Assembly: GCF_026262505.1 (NCBI RefSeq)
Contig: NC_067208.1
Location: forward strand, 9,123,962 to 9,187,961
DNA from: Trichomonas vaginalis G3
Taxonomy: Eukaryota > Parabasalia > Trichomonadida > Trichomonadidae
Length of the DNA stretch: 64,000 nt
Direction of reading: 5' to 3'
The notes below the pieces were generated by a model that saw only the letters and a program-made list of their open reading frames with translations, was not told where the DNA came from and did not search any database. The first letter of the stretch is position 1, and each line of letters starts with the position of its first letter. The translations under genes were made by a program, and so were the position numbers. This document shows, one piece after another, positions 1 through 9,661 of the stretch.

Positions 1-907
1 AATTGGGTTTGGAACAACTTTGACATTGTTTTCCACCAAGTAATTCATTACCTTATGACTTTTGTGAACTCTTGAATTATCAAAATGAATTGCAAACTTT
101 TGTTTTTGTTGTTTGGATTTCTCAAACTCATCAGAATTGATAATTTGAGTAAGAACATTGTCAATTAGATACTGAGCATTCATCGTATTAGGTTTTTGAA
201 GAATATCAATTGCGATGATGCCATTCACGCCCCAAAACCGACAACATCATCATTGGTGTGTCAATTTTTTTCTTCGGGAATGTTTGCGGATTTTCATCCT
301 TCGGGATCCACATGATTTTGGCTTCTGTCTGTCTTGCATTATGAAACCAAGACTCGTCCCCTGTTACTAAAAGCGAAACTTCTTGGATTGATACGCACCC
401 AATATAGAGAGGAGCTCTTTCGAAGATTGGACTCTAGATTTTTTTGAACTGAATTAAGGTTGTGCGGAACCCAACGTGTATACGCTAGTTTGTTAGTTCA
501 AATAATTGTGCAGATAATAATGACTGTTGTACGTGGTATCTTTGTCATCTCCTCTATCCTTCTGAGTGATGCTCTTGGGTCTTCATCTAGCGCTTGAAGA
601 ATTGCTTTGATTTTTTCTTGATCCGGCGATTTTTGTCAATTTTTATGATGGGCGCCTTTTTCATGAAGTGATACATCCTAACATGATACGTTACAGTGGA
701 ATAGCTAGGAGCATCCATACGAAGCATTTTACCAATGTCTCGTAGATTTTTTACAGTCTTTGCATTTTTTGCAAGAGCGAGGATGTTTTCTTTATTATTC
801 ATTAAAAATGAAAAATCCCGCCTAATTTCCCGCGAACCGCCTCTTGTCTCAAAATTCATTTTATATCCCTGCATGGCGCCAAAATACAACATACTCATCA
901 TATACAT
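1..907 (-). pseudogene. Mariner transposase, decayed
   Basis: Remains of a mariner transposase, the enzyme that cuts and pastes the element at TA sites. The longest open piece (587-907) is the N-terminal part with the helix-turn-helix DNA-binding region; the catalytic part lies towards position 1. The reading frame is broken several times by small indels relative to the second copy, so this copy is not expected to make active enzyme. The C-terminal end lies outside the window. Confidence 0.85.
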
Positions 908-999
908 ATATTCATATTTTTATTTATATTATAATCAGCATATATCTCCTTTAATAGCTCATATAGAGCGCTGTGCTAAACGCACCTTTGGACACCCTA
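1..999 (-). mobile_element. Mariner transposon copy 1, cut by window start
   Basis: This is the transposase 5' half and one end of a mariner-family DNA transposon. Position 1 corresponds to about 35384 of the second copy (35096-36394), and the two align closely throughout, differing by scattered substitutions and small indels. The terminal inverted repeat ends in ggacaccctA at 999 and is followed by TA (1000-1001), the usual mariner target duplication. The flanking sequence from 1000 matches 22901 onwards in Polinton B, so this mariner is inserted in the fibre-like gene of Polinton A. Confidence 0.9.
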
Positions 1000-1270
1000 T
1001 ATCTCTGTTCTTCTGGTGGAATTGATGTTATATCATCCGTTATTCCTTTAATTTTTGAATTCATAAATAAAATTTTTTATATTTGATATCACTGCACCAC
1101 CTTGCAAACGAATTCGAAATGGTTATTTTTCATACTATCTCCAAATCTCCATATTTCAACCTTTGCGTTTGTTCTGCCCGTCTTTGAATTATATGCATAT
1201 ATGGTATGTAATGGTCTGAAGGACCTGGGTTTTGCGCCTTAATTGTTGTGGTTGCTGTTGTTTAATCATT
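1000..1270 (-). pseudogene. Fibre-like gene remnant of Polinton A
   Basis: The N-terminal part of the gene that is more complete at 22008-23169 in Polinton B. The mariner at 1-999 is inserted in it. Broken; nothing more can be read from this copy. Confidence 0.7.
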
Positions 1271-1309
1271 TTATTATGATTTAAAAATAATATTTAATCC
1301 GTTATCTCA

Positions 1310-1991
1310 TCGGCTATTTTCTCTATTTGAAATTGCCATATATTTCATTCATAAATTCTAAATCACAATCAAATAGGTCAGTTATTCTAAATTATATTTG
1401 ATAAATCTTCTGAATGAAGAATAAATGAATTCCCAATAATTGAAACGGATATGATAAAGAAAATGTGTTTAAGTTGATGGATAAAATGTTTTGTATTGAT
1501 GGTAAGAGTTAGGGTCTAATGTTTGATGTGAAAATCTCATTGGGGTATTAACTTTATCACATTTGATTAAAATGAAATTGGAACCAGTGTCAGAATACAA
1601 ACATCCCCAACATCTTTTTCAAAATTTATATCCCCAACAATGAACGAAGATGAGAGTACAAAATTTAATTTTCAGCGGGAATTTAATAAGGTTATTTATT
1701 CATCAAGTTCAAAAAGTTTATCGGGTTTTGATTTAAAATTTTCTTCATACCATACGATAAATGATTCATTTAAATAACTTAAAATCATGTTAATATCCCA
1801 TTTCGCTATCACATTATTATATACATATCATACGTTTTTTCAAGGTCATCTTTAATAATGATATATAATCTGAAGGGTCTAAAAGAATGGGATTAAATTT
1901 ACCACTCACAGAAACGAGTAACATTATAAATTCCGCTAACTGTTAAATTTAATTCACAGCTATTATTCGAAATAATATTGATAATTGACAT
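1310..1991 (-). pseudogene. Unknown Polinton gene (A copy of 23194-23904)
   Basis: Broken counterpart of the 236-residue unknown protein at 23194-23904 in Polinton B. It has the same orientation and neighbours and high nucleotide identity. No family is recognised. Confidence 0.65.
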
Positions 1992-2010
1992 TTTTATTAC
2001 GATTAAAAAT

Positions 2011-2477
2011 ATGGTAAAGCGTTATTTTCCAGTGATAATAAAACTAGAATTAGATTACCTCAAGAATTCATAATTCAACGAATAAGAAATTCATTCATGT
2101 ATAAATTTTAGTGTTTTCAGAAAATATGAGTCAATGTCATATTCATCAACAGTATATTTCACTTCATTCAATTTAGTTCAATCAAACCCATATAATGACC
2201 ATTCATAAGATTTTCAGATGGTATTAAAAATGTAATTGATAGATTAAAATATGAACAGATTGATAATACGAATTTTTGGAATTTTGGTTTAAATATCCCG
2301 ATGGAAAAAAGATTGAAGTTAAAGATAAAGCTGATACTATAACAAAACAATTACAATGACGATCCGGATAGTGGGAACAAAAAGATAAAACAAACGATAG
2401 AAACTGGTGAAAGGTCAATTATTATTGATTATGATTCAAAGGATTATTATTCGATAATGTTAATGCTTGAATATTAA
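2011..2477 (+). pseudogene. Unknown Polinton gene (A copy of 23923-24402)
   Basis: Broken counterpart of the 159-residue protein at 23923-24402. It is read divergently from its left neighbour and converges with the next gene, with a few bases of overlap, exactly as in Polinton B. Confidence 0.65.
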
Positions 2478-2812
2478 ATAGCCTTAACAAAGAATTTTTC
2501 AAGTGATATTTATATATTCATCAACTATTTTATTATAAATATCATTATATGTTAAATGAAGTTCAGTTGTTGTTCCGTTCTTTGATATCTTAATTGTGCT
2601 AATATCCTTTATAGGATTTTTTTTGCAACTGTTCCGCAGCATGAAACCTCATCATCTATGAAAAATTGAATCTTAACGTCTGAATCTCGAACATCACAAA
2701 GAATGGCGATAATGTGAATAATGATTCATAAGGTAAAATAATTAAACCGGATTGGTCAATTAAATTTATTATTGAATCATAATTTAATTATTATATCACG
2801 GTAAATTTTCAT
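2474..2812 (-). pseudogene. Unknown Polinton gene (A copy of 24399-24740)
   Basis: Broken counterpart of the 113-residue protein at 24399-24740. Function unknown. Confidence 0.6.
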
Positions 2813-2825
2813 TAATTCTGAATTA

Positions 2826-3136
2826 ATGTCTATTTTATATGAGTTCTCGATGTTTGATGAAAGAGGTGGGTATGTTGGATAAGTGGGAATTTCAACAGGT
2901 TCTTTACTGGGTTCAGATAAAATGATTGGGTCTCCATTCTCATGGTTTTCTTCATTCTCCTATTCTTCGGTAAGTCACGAGTTAATAAATTTGGTTGAGT
3001 TGCTGACCTTGTTAATTCGGGCTAACATTAACTTTAACATTTGAATAATTCGTGATTTATCATCATTTACGTTATAACCAACCGTAATCTCTGCTTTTGC
3101 GTTAGTGTTCTTTTGACTAGTGAAACGTCTTCTCAT
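2826..3136 (-). pseudogene. Small basic Polinton gene (A copy of 24763-25062)
   Basis: Broken counterpart of the basic protein at 24763-25062, recognisable by the shared N-terminal MRRRFTSQKNTNAKAE stretch on the - strand. Confidence 0.6.
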
Positions 3137-4061
3137 TTATATTCGAATAAAAAAATATATTTAAACTTTTATTTGCTGGAACTTTTGAATCTATTATTCC
3201 CTGTATTTGTTCATGAAGTTGATTTTTAGCTGTTTCATCGAAATTAATAGACCGAATATATTCATTAATTGCATTCTTATAATCATCTGATTTCTCAAAT
3301 TTTCTTTTATCTAATTCCTTAACTAAATCATAAGTTAAACCTCGTTGCTGATATAATGGTTTCTTAATTAAATCTTTGAATGCTTGAGATAAAGCACCTG
3401 ATGCAATTCTTGCTACTATAATTGGTTGGAATTGCTGTTTAAGTTCATCTTTAACATTTGCGAAAACTGGATCGAATAAAGCAACTTTAAAGAATTTCTT
3501 AGCTGAAATTTCAGGTCTAATATTTGCATATTGACCATCAAACTGGTTAGAATATCGTGGTAATCCATCGTCCCTCTTCAATAGCATTTAATTCTTCATT
3601 GAAATAAGAATATGGATTATAACGGTATGAATTAATTGGACCATTTTCACCTTCTCCAATGTATTGTTTAACAGCTTTTCCATTTTCATCAAATTGCATA
3701 GGATAACGTTCATTATATGCTTTACGTTAGGATAATCAGATATAGTTAATTTGTAACCATTTATGACTTTAATATTACCTTGACCATCAGTAACGAAAAC
3801 TTCATTTATACCATCAGGTTTTCCATTTGGACCTGTAATGTCTGCTTCGTGTGCTTCCCAATTTGGACCTTGACGTTTGGCATATGCTTGAGCTTCTGGT
3901 AATGTTAAAACGTTTCTCATTTGTTTAACATCTTTTTGAAGACCAGCAACAATATGAACTAATTTTCATTCCATCAGGAACTTTCATAGTTCTATTATAT
4001 CACCCTTTTTGTTTGTTCCTTGTTTTAATGGAATCTGTAGAAGATTTGCCATTTCTGTCAT
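3117..4061 (-). pseudogene. Polinton calcium-loop-like protein, broken
   Basis: A copy of the gene at 25095-25993. The pieces still show the [19 protein letters not shown] stretch and a helical C-terminal half. A homologue in Polinton C (9662-11029) has the loop DLDGDGTQEV at the same place. Conservation in all three elements, always just downstream of the packaging ATPase, suggests a structural or packaging role; this is inference. Confidence 0.7.
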
Positions 4062-4082
4062 GTTTAATTATAAATAAAAAAA

Positions 4083-4921
4083 AAAATTAATTATAAAAAG
4101 TTAATCAAATTAACACTTCCTTTATTTAAATCAACTATATTTTTCCATGTTCACTAATTGCTGATATTGTGTGCAAAGTTCATTAATGCCATTGGTAAAT
4201 TCACTTGATAAAGCATAACGTTCAACTGTTGACGACTAAACCCACTGAAAATGAAAAGTGTTGATAGATTTGATTTAATGTTTGTGCTTAATGCTTTGAA
4301 ATATTGAACAGCCATAAAGAATGAACACTGAATGTGTCGTCATTGAGTTAATAACTGATTAAAAATGATTTCTCATTTGTTATTAGTTTTGATTTCACTG
4401 CATCATCTAGAAAATGAGTGAATGCAAAAATTCTCTATCAAAATTTGAAATAGAAAGTGTTTCAAATAATTCATCCCGTTGTTTATCAATAATTTTATCC
4501 TCTAATCCTTGCTTCTTGATTGTATTATATAATTCTTTATACATTAAAAAGTTTTTTAAATAATCTTCTGCTTCTTCTTGTGATAAATAAATAATTGAAT
4601 TTTGATTAAATGCTTTAAAGATTCAAATGTATCATCTGAAGGTGAACCCGAACGGTTGATATAAATTAACACATGTGAATAGGGGGAAGTGTTAGCAATA
4701 ATGATAATTTGTTTTAATATCGTTAATGTTTTACCTTTATTTTGTTTACCAATTGCTGCAGTGATTGAATTTAAGTAACATTCAGAATATGGAATTTTCA
4801 TTAATTTTTCCTTAGATAGAGCATTTCTATTATCACTCAATGCTTCATTAATCATATCATCTACGTATGTATTATATACTCCTGCTAATTCTTCATAAGG
4901 GGTGGATGAATTTAAATCCAT
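4083..4921 (-). pseudogene. Polinton packaging ATPase, broken
   Basis: A copy of the FtsK/HerA-type (A32-like) ATPase at 26034-26859, the motor presumed to pump element DNA into capsids. The P-loop IGKQNKGKT is readable in the 5' piece. Broken; see the B copy for domains. Confidence 0.8.
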
Positions 4922-4962
4922 TTAATCAAAAATAAATTTATAATTTTAAACATTTCTATTCA

Positions 4963-6581
4963 TCAATATTTCATCATATGAACTTCTATACTGTGGTGTG
5001 TACCTGTTGGATGATATTTCAAACCCTCATCCGGTGTCCATGTCCAATATGTAGTCCTAGTAAACCAAACCTGAGGAGGATTTGTCACCTTTGAACAGTA
5101 AGTGTCATTATCACCCTGAATGATTGGATAAGCTTTCACTTGTACTGTAACTTGTGAGTTGAAAGTTTCTAATCCATCAAAGAATATACCCGCTCCATCA
5201 CGTTGAACTGGAATAGTGCATAAGAATGAAGTTTGGTCTTTCCATGTTCTAGCTAATGGCGTGCCATCATCTGCATTGAGTGGTCTAGTTAATGAGTCCT
5301 CGTATTCTTCTGTGCATTCATTCACTCCATCTAAATCAGAAGCTTGAAGCATACGTGTAAAGAATATGTCGCCCACTGTGGTCATCGCTTGATCGGGGAA
5401 GTTTCTGGAATCTATAGTGACCTGAAGACCTCGAAGCATTGGATTTTCTAAAACCGTTCTTTGCATTGCATTCTTCGGAAATGTTAACACAACATCTGTA
5501 ACATTATGAAGAGCGTATGAGAAATCTGAGCTAATACCTTCAGGAGTGATGCAACCTCCATTTAGTGAACGAACGTCAATATGTTGAGCTGGAATCATGA
5601 ATGGATCTTCCTTACTGAATAAACGTGGTATTGCTTTAACTGATTCTTCAATTAAACCGTATCCTGGTGTAATGCATTTATCCTCTAAAACTTCCATCTT
5701 TGTGCATGAAATAATAACGTCATCAACTGTTGCCTCAGCAGATGTAGCGGCTAAGCTTGTAATTAATTTGGCAGGAAGTCCGATTTTTGGAATTTGCGAT
5801 CATATTTAAAACATGATTCATAATCTTTTCATAATTTTCATCAGTTATCTTTTCATAAACGTAATTTTGTAAATCAGCAACTCTTAACGGGTCAACCTGA
5901 CAAAATACTAAAGTATCCCTGAAAACATAATATTTAAGAATGATATCACCAAATGATTTAGGATAATCATCGAACGCCTGAAATGCTAACAAATCATTTA
6001 CCGGAATAATCATATCAAAAGTGACATCAACTTCTTCATTTGCTTTCTTGAAAACTTCTGAAGGGTCAATAATATTTACCACATACTGAGTTATCATATT
6101 TTTGAACATTATTATATAACGAATGAACAAAACTTTTTAACTTTCCTTTCTGATTTTGGTTTATATGTTGCAAATGCGAAAGATTCACGGGCGCAATCCA
6201 TCTGAAGATAACCGGCATCACCTCTTTCGGTTTCTACTTCTAATTGTTTAAAGCTTTGATTTGATGATTTGTAACCAACGAATAAACGCATGCATTTAAA
6301 AGCGGCATCACATGTGAAAGCTTTATTTGAAACTAGAGTTGCTTTAACTTTTGCGTTTAATATATCACCTAATTGGTTCACATCATGAGCCGGATTGTAA
6401 TTCTTAAATGAGTTTGTTTATCATCAAAATATGGAGCATCAGAGTCATAGCATGAACTTTCAAGTTCTCTATAATATCTTCTACCGTCATTCTTTGCGAA
6501 TATTTCATTTATCTTTTCGAATGAATGAAACACATTTCCATTAATCGGTTTAGTGTTTGGCACTAAATAGTTAGTCGTCAT
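4963..6581 (-). pseudogene. Probable Polinton major capsid gene, broken
   Basis: A copy of the 546-residue gene at 26884-28524, which is still open in B. Several pieces (4963-5697, 5735-6130, 6112-6381 and 6378-6581) carry the same sequence almost unchanged. The position, next to the packaging ATPase and a pair of small amphipathic proteins, is that of the capsid module of Polintons. Confidence 0.7.
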
Positions 6582-6650
6582 TTATTAATAAATAAAAAAT
6601 CAAACTTAAAAGATGAAAATGAATTTTTAATTTTAATGAAATAATCAACT

Positions 6651-6866
6651 ATGGCTGCAGGTATATTTAAGAAACTGTGGGATAAAGTAAAAAGAGGAGC
6701 GAGTAAAGTTTGGGAAACATTGAAGAAGGGGGCAAATTGGATATTTAAGAATAAAGAAGCAATTAGTGACGTTGCTGAATCAATAACGCCAAAAGCTGCC
6801 CCAATAAGAGAAGTTTTAAATAAAGGAGAAAAAGTTTATCAAAGACTACAACCGATACTAAGATAA
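6651..6866 (+). CDS. Small amphipathic Polinton protein, type 1 (A copy)
   Basis: A 71-residue basic protein beginning MAAGIFKKLWDKVKRGASK. Its N-terminal half would form an amphipathic helix with Trp and Phe on one face and Lys/Arg on the other. The twin in B is 28594-28809. It converges on a related protein read from the other strand (6891-7127) with the same MAAG-FKKLWD start. Size and helix recall adenovirus protein VI-like or virophage membrane-active minor capsid proteins; this is a structural analogy only. Confidence 0.7.
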   Translation: MAAGIFKKLWDKVKRGASKVWETLKKGANWIFKNKEAISDVAESITPKAAPIREVLNKGEKVYQRLQPILR

Positions 6867-6890
6867 AAATATTATTTATTTATTTTTCCA

Positions 6891-7127
6891 CTATCTACCC
6901 CCTATTTTATTAAGTATTCCTTCAGCAATTCCACCAACTACGTTACCTGCTTGTGCTCCCATCGCCGGATTACCTGCTTTAGTACCTAATACTCCACCTA
7001 TGATAGTTCCTGCCGTTTTCGCTACTGGTGCCAAAAAGTTTGCAACGGGTTTAATAATCTTTTTATAAACCCAACCCGCAGCTTTCTTAATTCCATCCCA
7101 TAATTTTTTAAAGAATCCTGCCGCCAT
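6891..7127 (-). CDS. Small amphipathic Gly/Ala-rich Polinton protein, type 2 (A copy)
   Basis: A 78-residue protein beginning MAAGFFKKLWDGIKKAAGW, followed by a Gly/Ala-rich hydrophobic stretch that could insert in a membrane. Twin in B: 28834-29070, differing at only one or two residues. Open and undamaged. Likely a virion-associated, membrane-active peptide; inferred from composition and from its place beside the capsid gene. Confidence 0.7.
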   Translation of the reverse strand: MAAGFFKKLWDGIKKAAGWVYKKIIKPVANFLAPVAKTAGTIIGGVLGTKAGNPAMGAQAGNVVGGIAEGILNKIGGR

Positions 7128-7193
7128 TTCTGATTTAATATTAATTAAAAAATATATTTCATCACTTATATTCTAATTTTTATTTAATGATAA

Positions 7194-7562
7194 ATGAAAC
7201 CGATTTTAAAAATAAATGAAACAGAGGAGGAAGAAATAAATGAAAGTGAAAATGTTCAACAAAAAATAAACGTTGTTAAACCAATTACTGAAATAAAAAT
7301 TTTTTCATCTGTTGAAGAATTTAATGACTATTATGCTAATAATAAAAAATTATTTGAAGAATTGACAACGTGTAAATTGAATAAAATGTTTAAAGTTGAT
7401 GGATTCAAAATTTCAAAAATAAAAGGAGTGGTTAGTTTGAAATCTATTCCTCAATCAAGAATCACCTCATTAATGAAAATTGATGATTTAACAAAAAGAA
7501 TAGAAGAGATTGAAGAAAGAATAAATCAAATAATTGATTTCATAAATTCAAATAATCATTAG
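7194..7562 (+). CDS. Unknown Polinton coiled-coil protein (A copy)
   Basis: A 122-residue protein with an acidic start, a middle region like FSSVEEFNDYY, and a C-terminal heptad-like helix (IEEIEERINQIIDF). Nearly identical to 29137-29505 in B. Preceded by the T-rich leader (tttttatttaatgataaATG) common to genes of these elements. No family recognised. Confidence 0.65.
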   Translation: MKPILKINETEEEEINESENVQQKINVVKPITEIKIFSSVEEFNDYYANNKKLFEELTTCKLNKMFKVDGFKISKIKGVVSLKSIPQSRITSLMKIDDLTKRIEEIEERINQIIDFINSNNH

Positions 7563-7689
7563 TTTCTTAAAGTTCAATGTTGAACTCATCAAATTCTTCT
7601 TCATCATTACCATTACTCTTTCAACTCTATCTTTTGATAGTCTTGCGTTTAATTTTTCGTAAGAAGTTTATTTTTTAAAGTTTATTTTT

Positions 7690-8278
7690 TATTCATGAAA
7701 ATAATTATTTCTAATTTCTTTTACTCTCTCGTATATACTAGATTTAAAGAATTCAGAACATTTCCCATAATCTCCTAAATGTTTTCTTATCCCTAACGTG
7801 TGCCAGTTATTATATGAAACTGTATAAACTTTATCTTTATCTTTACACCTTTCATCACTTCCAATATATTTATATCTCAGTTTTGATTTAGCATTTTCAT
7901 ATTCATTAGCGTTTAATAATTCACAGTCTTCCTTTTTAAATTGATGTTTAAGATATTCAGGATTTAATACTCTACGTTTATATGCTCCTAACTTAGTTCT
8001 AAAGGTTTTTCTACAAATTTAGGAATTCCATCCTCTTTAATGTCATCAATGATTTCCATTTCATTATTTTCAATTTCTTCTTCTCGTTTATGAGGTCTTT
8101 GATTATGACTCCATTGATTCCATGAAATTAAATATTCTTTATCATTATATTTATACCTCATTAGCTTATTTTGGCTTTCATATTCATTTAATAATTCACA
8201 ATCTTCATTTTTAAATTGAAGTTTAACCCATTCAGGATTTAAACAATGTTTAATTAATCGCGGAATATCTGACATCAT
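7690..8278 (-). pseudogene. Terminal-repeat-proximal gene with two related zones
   Basis: The open piece 7988-8278 begins MMSDIPRLIKHCLNPEW and contains FKNEDCELLNEYES followed by LMRYKY. Further along the same strand (about 7700-7980) comes a second zone of the same type (FKKEDCELLNANEYE, then KLRYKY). Both resemble the short repeats found beside homing endonucleases and in giant-virus proteins, which are thought to bind DNA; this assignment is tentative. Only a remnant of this gene is left in the terminal repeats of Polinton B. Broken here. Confidence 0.5.
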
Positions 8279-8430
8279 CTATATATAGCTTCTTTTATAA
8301 AAGATAAAAAAATAAATTATTTTAAAATTAATGTTAATTTTTTAATGATTTATAAATAAATATATTTTAATGCATCGTCTATATATAGTTGTAACAAAAA
8401 AAGTCACACAACCCTTCATATCCTACTACT
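8270..8430. repeat. Right terminal inverted repeat of Polinton A
   Basis: Ends in gtcacacaacccttcatatcctactact. The last 35 or so bases and the inner catcatctatatatagcttc block match the terminal repeats of B, but about 150 bases between them in B are different here. Polinton ends typically start AGT, as seen on the reverse strand (AGTAGTAGG). The six bases after it, tataaa (8431-8436), would be the target duplication, but the other end is not in the window. Confidence 0.75.
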
Positions 8431-8765
8431 TATAAATAAAATATTATATCCTGATGATTGAAAGCGAAATCCAAAACCCAATCGATAGCGTCTTCTTCCC
8501 TTCTCAACATGTCCAAAATATTTTCGTAAATGTCAAGCAAAAACGCCCACGGTTTAAATTCATTATTTATTAAAGCCTGACTTAATTTTGGATATAATCT
8601 ATAATTCTCATTAAAATAATTCATTAACTTTTTTCTTTCCTTCTTCCTCACTTCGGGGTTTTTGTCTTCAATACTTGTCAAAAATTTATTTAATTTGTAT
8701 TCATAACCATTCAGTAACTCACCAATGTGTTTTTTAATTAATCCTATATCATTAATGTTCATCAT
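8430..8765 (-). CDS. Unknown small protein of Polinton C
   Basis: A 111-residue charged, helical protein (MMNINDIGLIKKHIGELL start; basic patch EVRKKERKKL in the middle). It is divergent from the ATPase gene, with about 35 bases between the two starts. Its last codon touches the end of Polinton A, so the original C-terminus may have differed. No family recognised. Confidence 0.5.
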   Translation of the reverse strand: MMNINDIGLIKKHIGELLNGYEYKLNKFLTSIEDKNPEVRKKERKKLMNYFNENYRLYPKLSQALINNEFKPWAFLLDIYENILDMLRREEDAIDWVLDFAFNHQDIIFYL

Positions 8766-8800
8766 TTCATACTCAATAAAATATTTTTAATTTATTTAAA

Positions 8801-9613
8801 ATGAATTATGAATATGAATACGTTGATAATATGTCAAGTGATGATTTGGTAAATTATGAGATGATGGAAGAACTAGAGGGCAGAAGTAATAAAGAAAGTT
8901 TGACCAAAATTAAAGGCACAAATATTTATTTAAATTCAGTGAATGTTTTAGTGGGAAGGCAACGAACAGGCAAAACGTACACAATGACAAAGGAGATAAT
9001 AAAAATTTCACGAAACAGTAAAGAAACACATCTTATAATTTACATTAACAAATCAGGAGACGCAGACGATGAAACATTTTATAAATGTGCTCAATTGATT
9101 GAAAAACCATTAATATATGTCAGTTAGAAAGAAGCTCCAAAGTTAATAAATGAGATAATAAAATATAAAATGATTTATAATAAAATAATGGAAAATAAAT
9201 TAGAGGATGAATTACCGGAGGAAATGAGGGATGAGCTATTTAATAAATTATTTATCACTGATTTCAAAAGTAAGTTTTTACACACCGTGGTAATTCTGGA
9301 GGATGCAACGAATACTAAAGAGTTAAACGATAAAACGGGATTAATAAATGACCTTCTCATTAAGTGCCTACACATTCAATTTTCATTCTTTATTTTGGTT
9401 CATTTCTGGAAAGCACTCAGCACTAATTTGAAATCTAACCTATCCACTATATTTATTTTCGCCGGTTATTCACGCCAACAGTTACAATATATCACGTATC
9501 AATTAAATATCCCCCTCACTTCTTCAGAACTATATAACATTTATAAACAAATTAATGGACATCAAAAATTATATATTGACGCAAATGAGCAAACATTTAA
9601 CGTTCTCAATTAA
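8801..9613 (+). pseudogene. Packaging ATPase of Polinton C
   Basis: FtsK/HerA-type ATPase that would package element DNA into capsids. The P-loop VGRQRTGKTYT is at about residues 51-61 and a Walker B-like VVILEDA lies in the second half. The sequence KALSTNLKSNLSTIFIFAGYSRQQLQ near the C-terminus is shared, with changes, by the ATPases of A and B. The gene looks whole apart from about one break. It is followed 48 bases later by the calcium-loop gene, the same order as in A and B. Confidence 0.85.
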
Positions 9614-9661
9614 TTTTATCATTTATTTTTACATTAATTTTTATTTTTTATTTATCATTAA

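Larger units (their letters stand above)
1000..8430. mobile_element. Polinton/Maverick A, right-hand part
   Basis: Right part of a Polinton (Maverick), a large self-replicating virus-like DNA element. It is collinear with 22901-29944 of Polinton B and nearly identical in sequence, but has many more small lesions (well over a dozen), so it is a broken fossil. Parts, left to right: fibre-like gene remnant, four unknown genes, calcium-loop protein, packaging ATPase, probable capsid gene, two small amphipathic proteins, one coiled-coil protein, an end-proximal gene, and the terminal repeat ending in ...cctactact at 8430. The left part is outside the window beyond the mariner. The end at 8430 abuts sequence of another Polinton (C), so A is inserted in C. 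Confidence 0.88.

Noticed and set aside
735-1025. Open frame on + across the mariner end
   Set aside because: It is the opposite strand of the transposase and runs over the element end into the Polinton; a shadow.
5597-5809. Open frames on + opposite the capsid gene (also 27536-27751)
   Set aside because: Antisense shadows of the conserved gene; the conservation is explained by the other strand.
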